DNA from: Neisseriaceae bacterium
Lineage (GTDB): Bacteria; Pseudomonadota; Gammaproteobacteria; Burkholderiales; UBA11063
Direction: 5' to 3'
DNA: 64,000 bases
Assembly: GCA_003963245.1 (NCBI GenBank)
Contig: RXJX01000009.1
Location: 89,107-153,106, forward strand
Shown: positions 63,943-64,000 of the stretch, piece after piece
How positions within the stretch are numbered: position 1 is the first letter of the stretch
Layout of the letters: each line of letters begins with the position of its first letter
Notes under the pieces: model-generated
Database searches by the model: none
What the model was told of the DNA's origin: nothing
The model's input: only the letters and a program-made list of their open reading frames with translations
Made by a program: the position numbers and the translations under genes

Positions 63943-64000
63943 ATGAAAAAACTAATAAAATACATACTCTATAGCATCTTGGGAATAGTTGCAATTGCTG
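63943..64000 (+). CDS. N-terminus of a membrane or exported protein (cut by window end)
   Basis: ATG at 63943 with GGAAAG six nt upstream. Only 19 residues are visible (MKKLIKYILYSILGIVAIA), a signal anchor or signal peptide. AsmA-like proteins often start this way, but nothing more can be said. Confidence 0.6.
   Translation, partial: MKKLIKYILYSILGIVAIA

Overview
The window is a 64 kb, AT-rich, gene-dense piece of a bacterial chromosome. Ubiquinone synthesis (Coq7), the PhaR/phasin polyhydroxyalkanoate pair, a Lol-type set of outer-membrane lipoproteins and the dnaA-dnaN-gyrB block point to a Gram-negative proteobacterium. My best guess is a low-GC betaproteobacterium, perhaps near Neisseriales. 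That placement is inference; no rRNA or tRNA gene is visible. Most genes lie on the minus strand.

Layout: 1-2 kb holds the end of a secreted Ig-like protein with a DUF1554-type C-terminus. 2-12.5 kb is housekeeping: two tandem uridine kinases, uvrB, a Bax-inhibitor-1 protein, a PLD-nuclease/helicase, nudC, dapD, coq7 and ppa. 12.6-34 kb mixes histidine genes with large surface lipoproteins: a GH18 chitinase-like protein, a bulb-lectin protein, a GPLG-repeat protein and an Ig-repeat protein ending in a thaumatin domain. The same stretch carries two paralogous PAS/LuxR-type regulators and three small cysteine-containing secreted proteins. 34-46 kb continues the histidine genes, with an archaeal/eukaryotic-type prolyl-tRNA synthetase and an exported phytochelatin-synthase-like protein. 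46-55 kb holds pyrF, a ThDP decarboxylase, a hydrolase/SIMPL group, a COG3014-YcfL-LpoB lipoprotein trio and cdd. 55-61 kb is gyrB, dnaN and dnaA (no recF), followed by phasin, phaR, rimO and two secreted or membrane proteins.

How the genes work together: all ten histidine-pathway activities (HisG, D, C, B, H, A, F, I, E, N) are encoded here. hisG-D-CB-H-A-F-IE keep the textbook operon order on one strand but are spread over about 26 kb, with unrelated genes inserted at every junction. hisC and the hisB dehydratase are fused. HisN supplies the phosphatase.

Most interesting unexplained structure: a family of about six short intergenic elements (5.6, 11.8, 47.1, 50.9, 55.0 and 55.1 kb) shares a stem / GACG-GAGGA internal loop / hairpin architecture. 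The stem sequences differ between copies but stay complementary. Four of the copies begin 2-7 nt after a stop codon. A second signal is the hisG leader, where two upstream segments are each perfectly complementary to overlapping halves of the hisG ribosome-binding region. A third is a palindrome in the spacer of a strong phasin promoter beside phaR, a likely PhaR operator.
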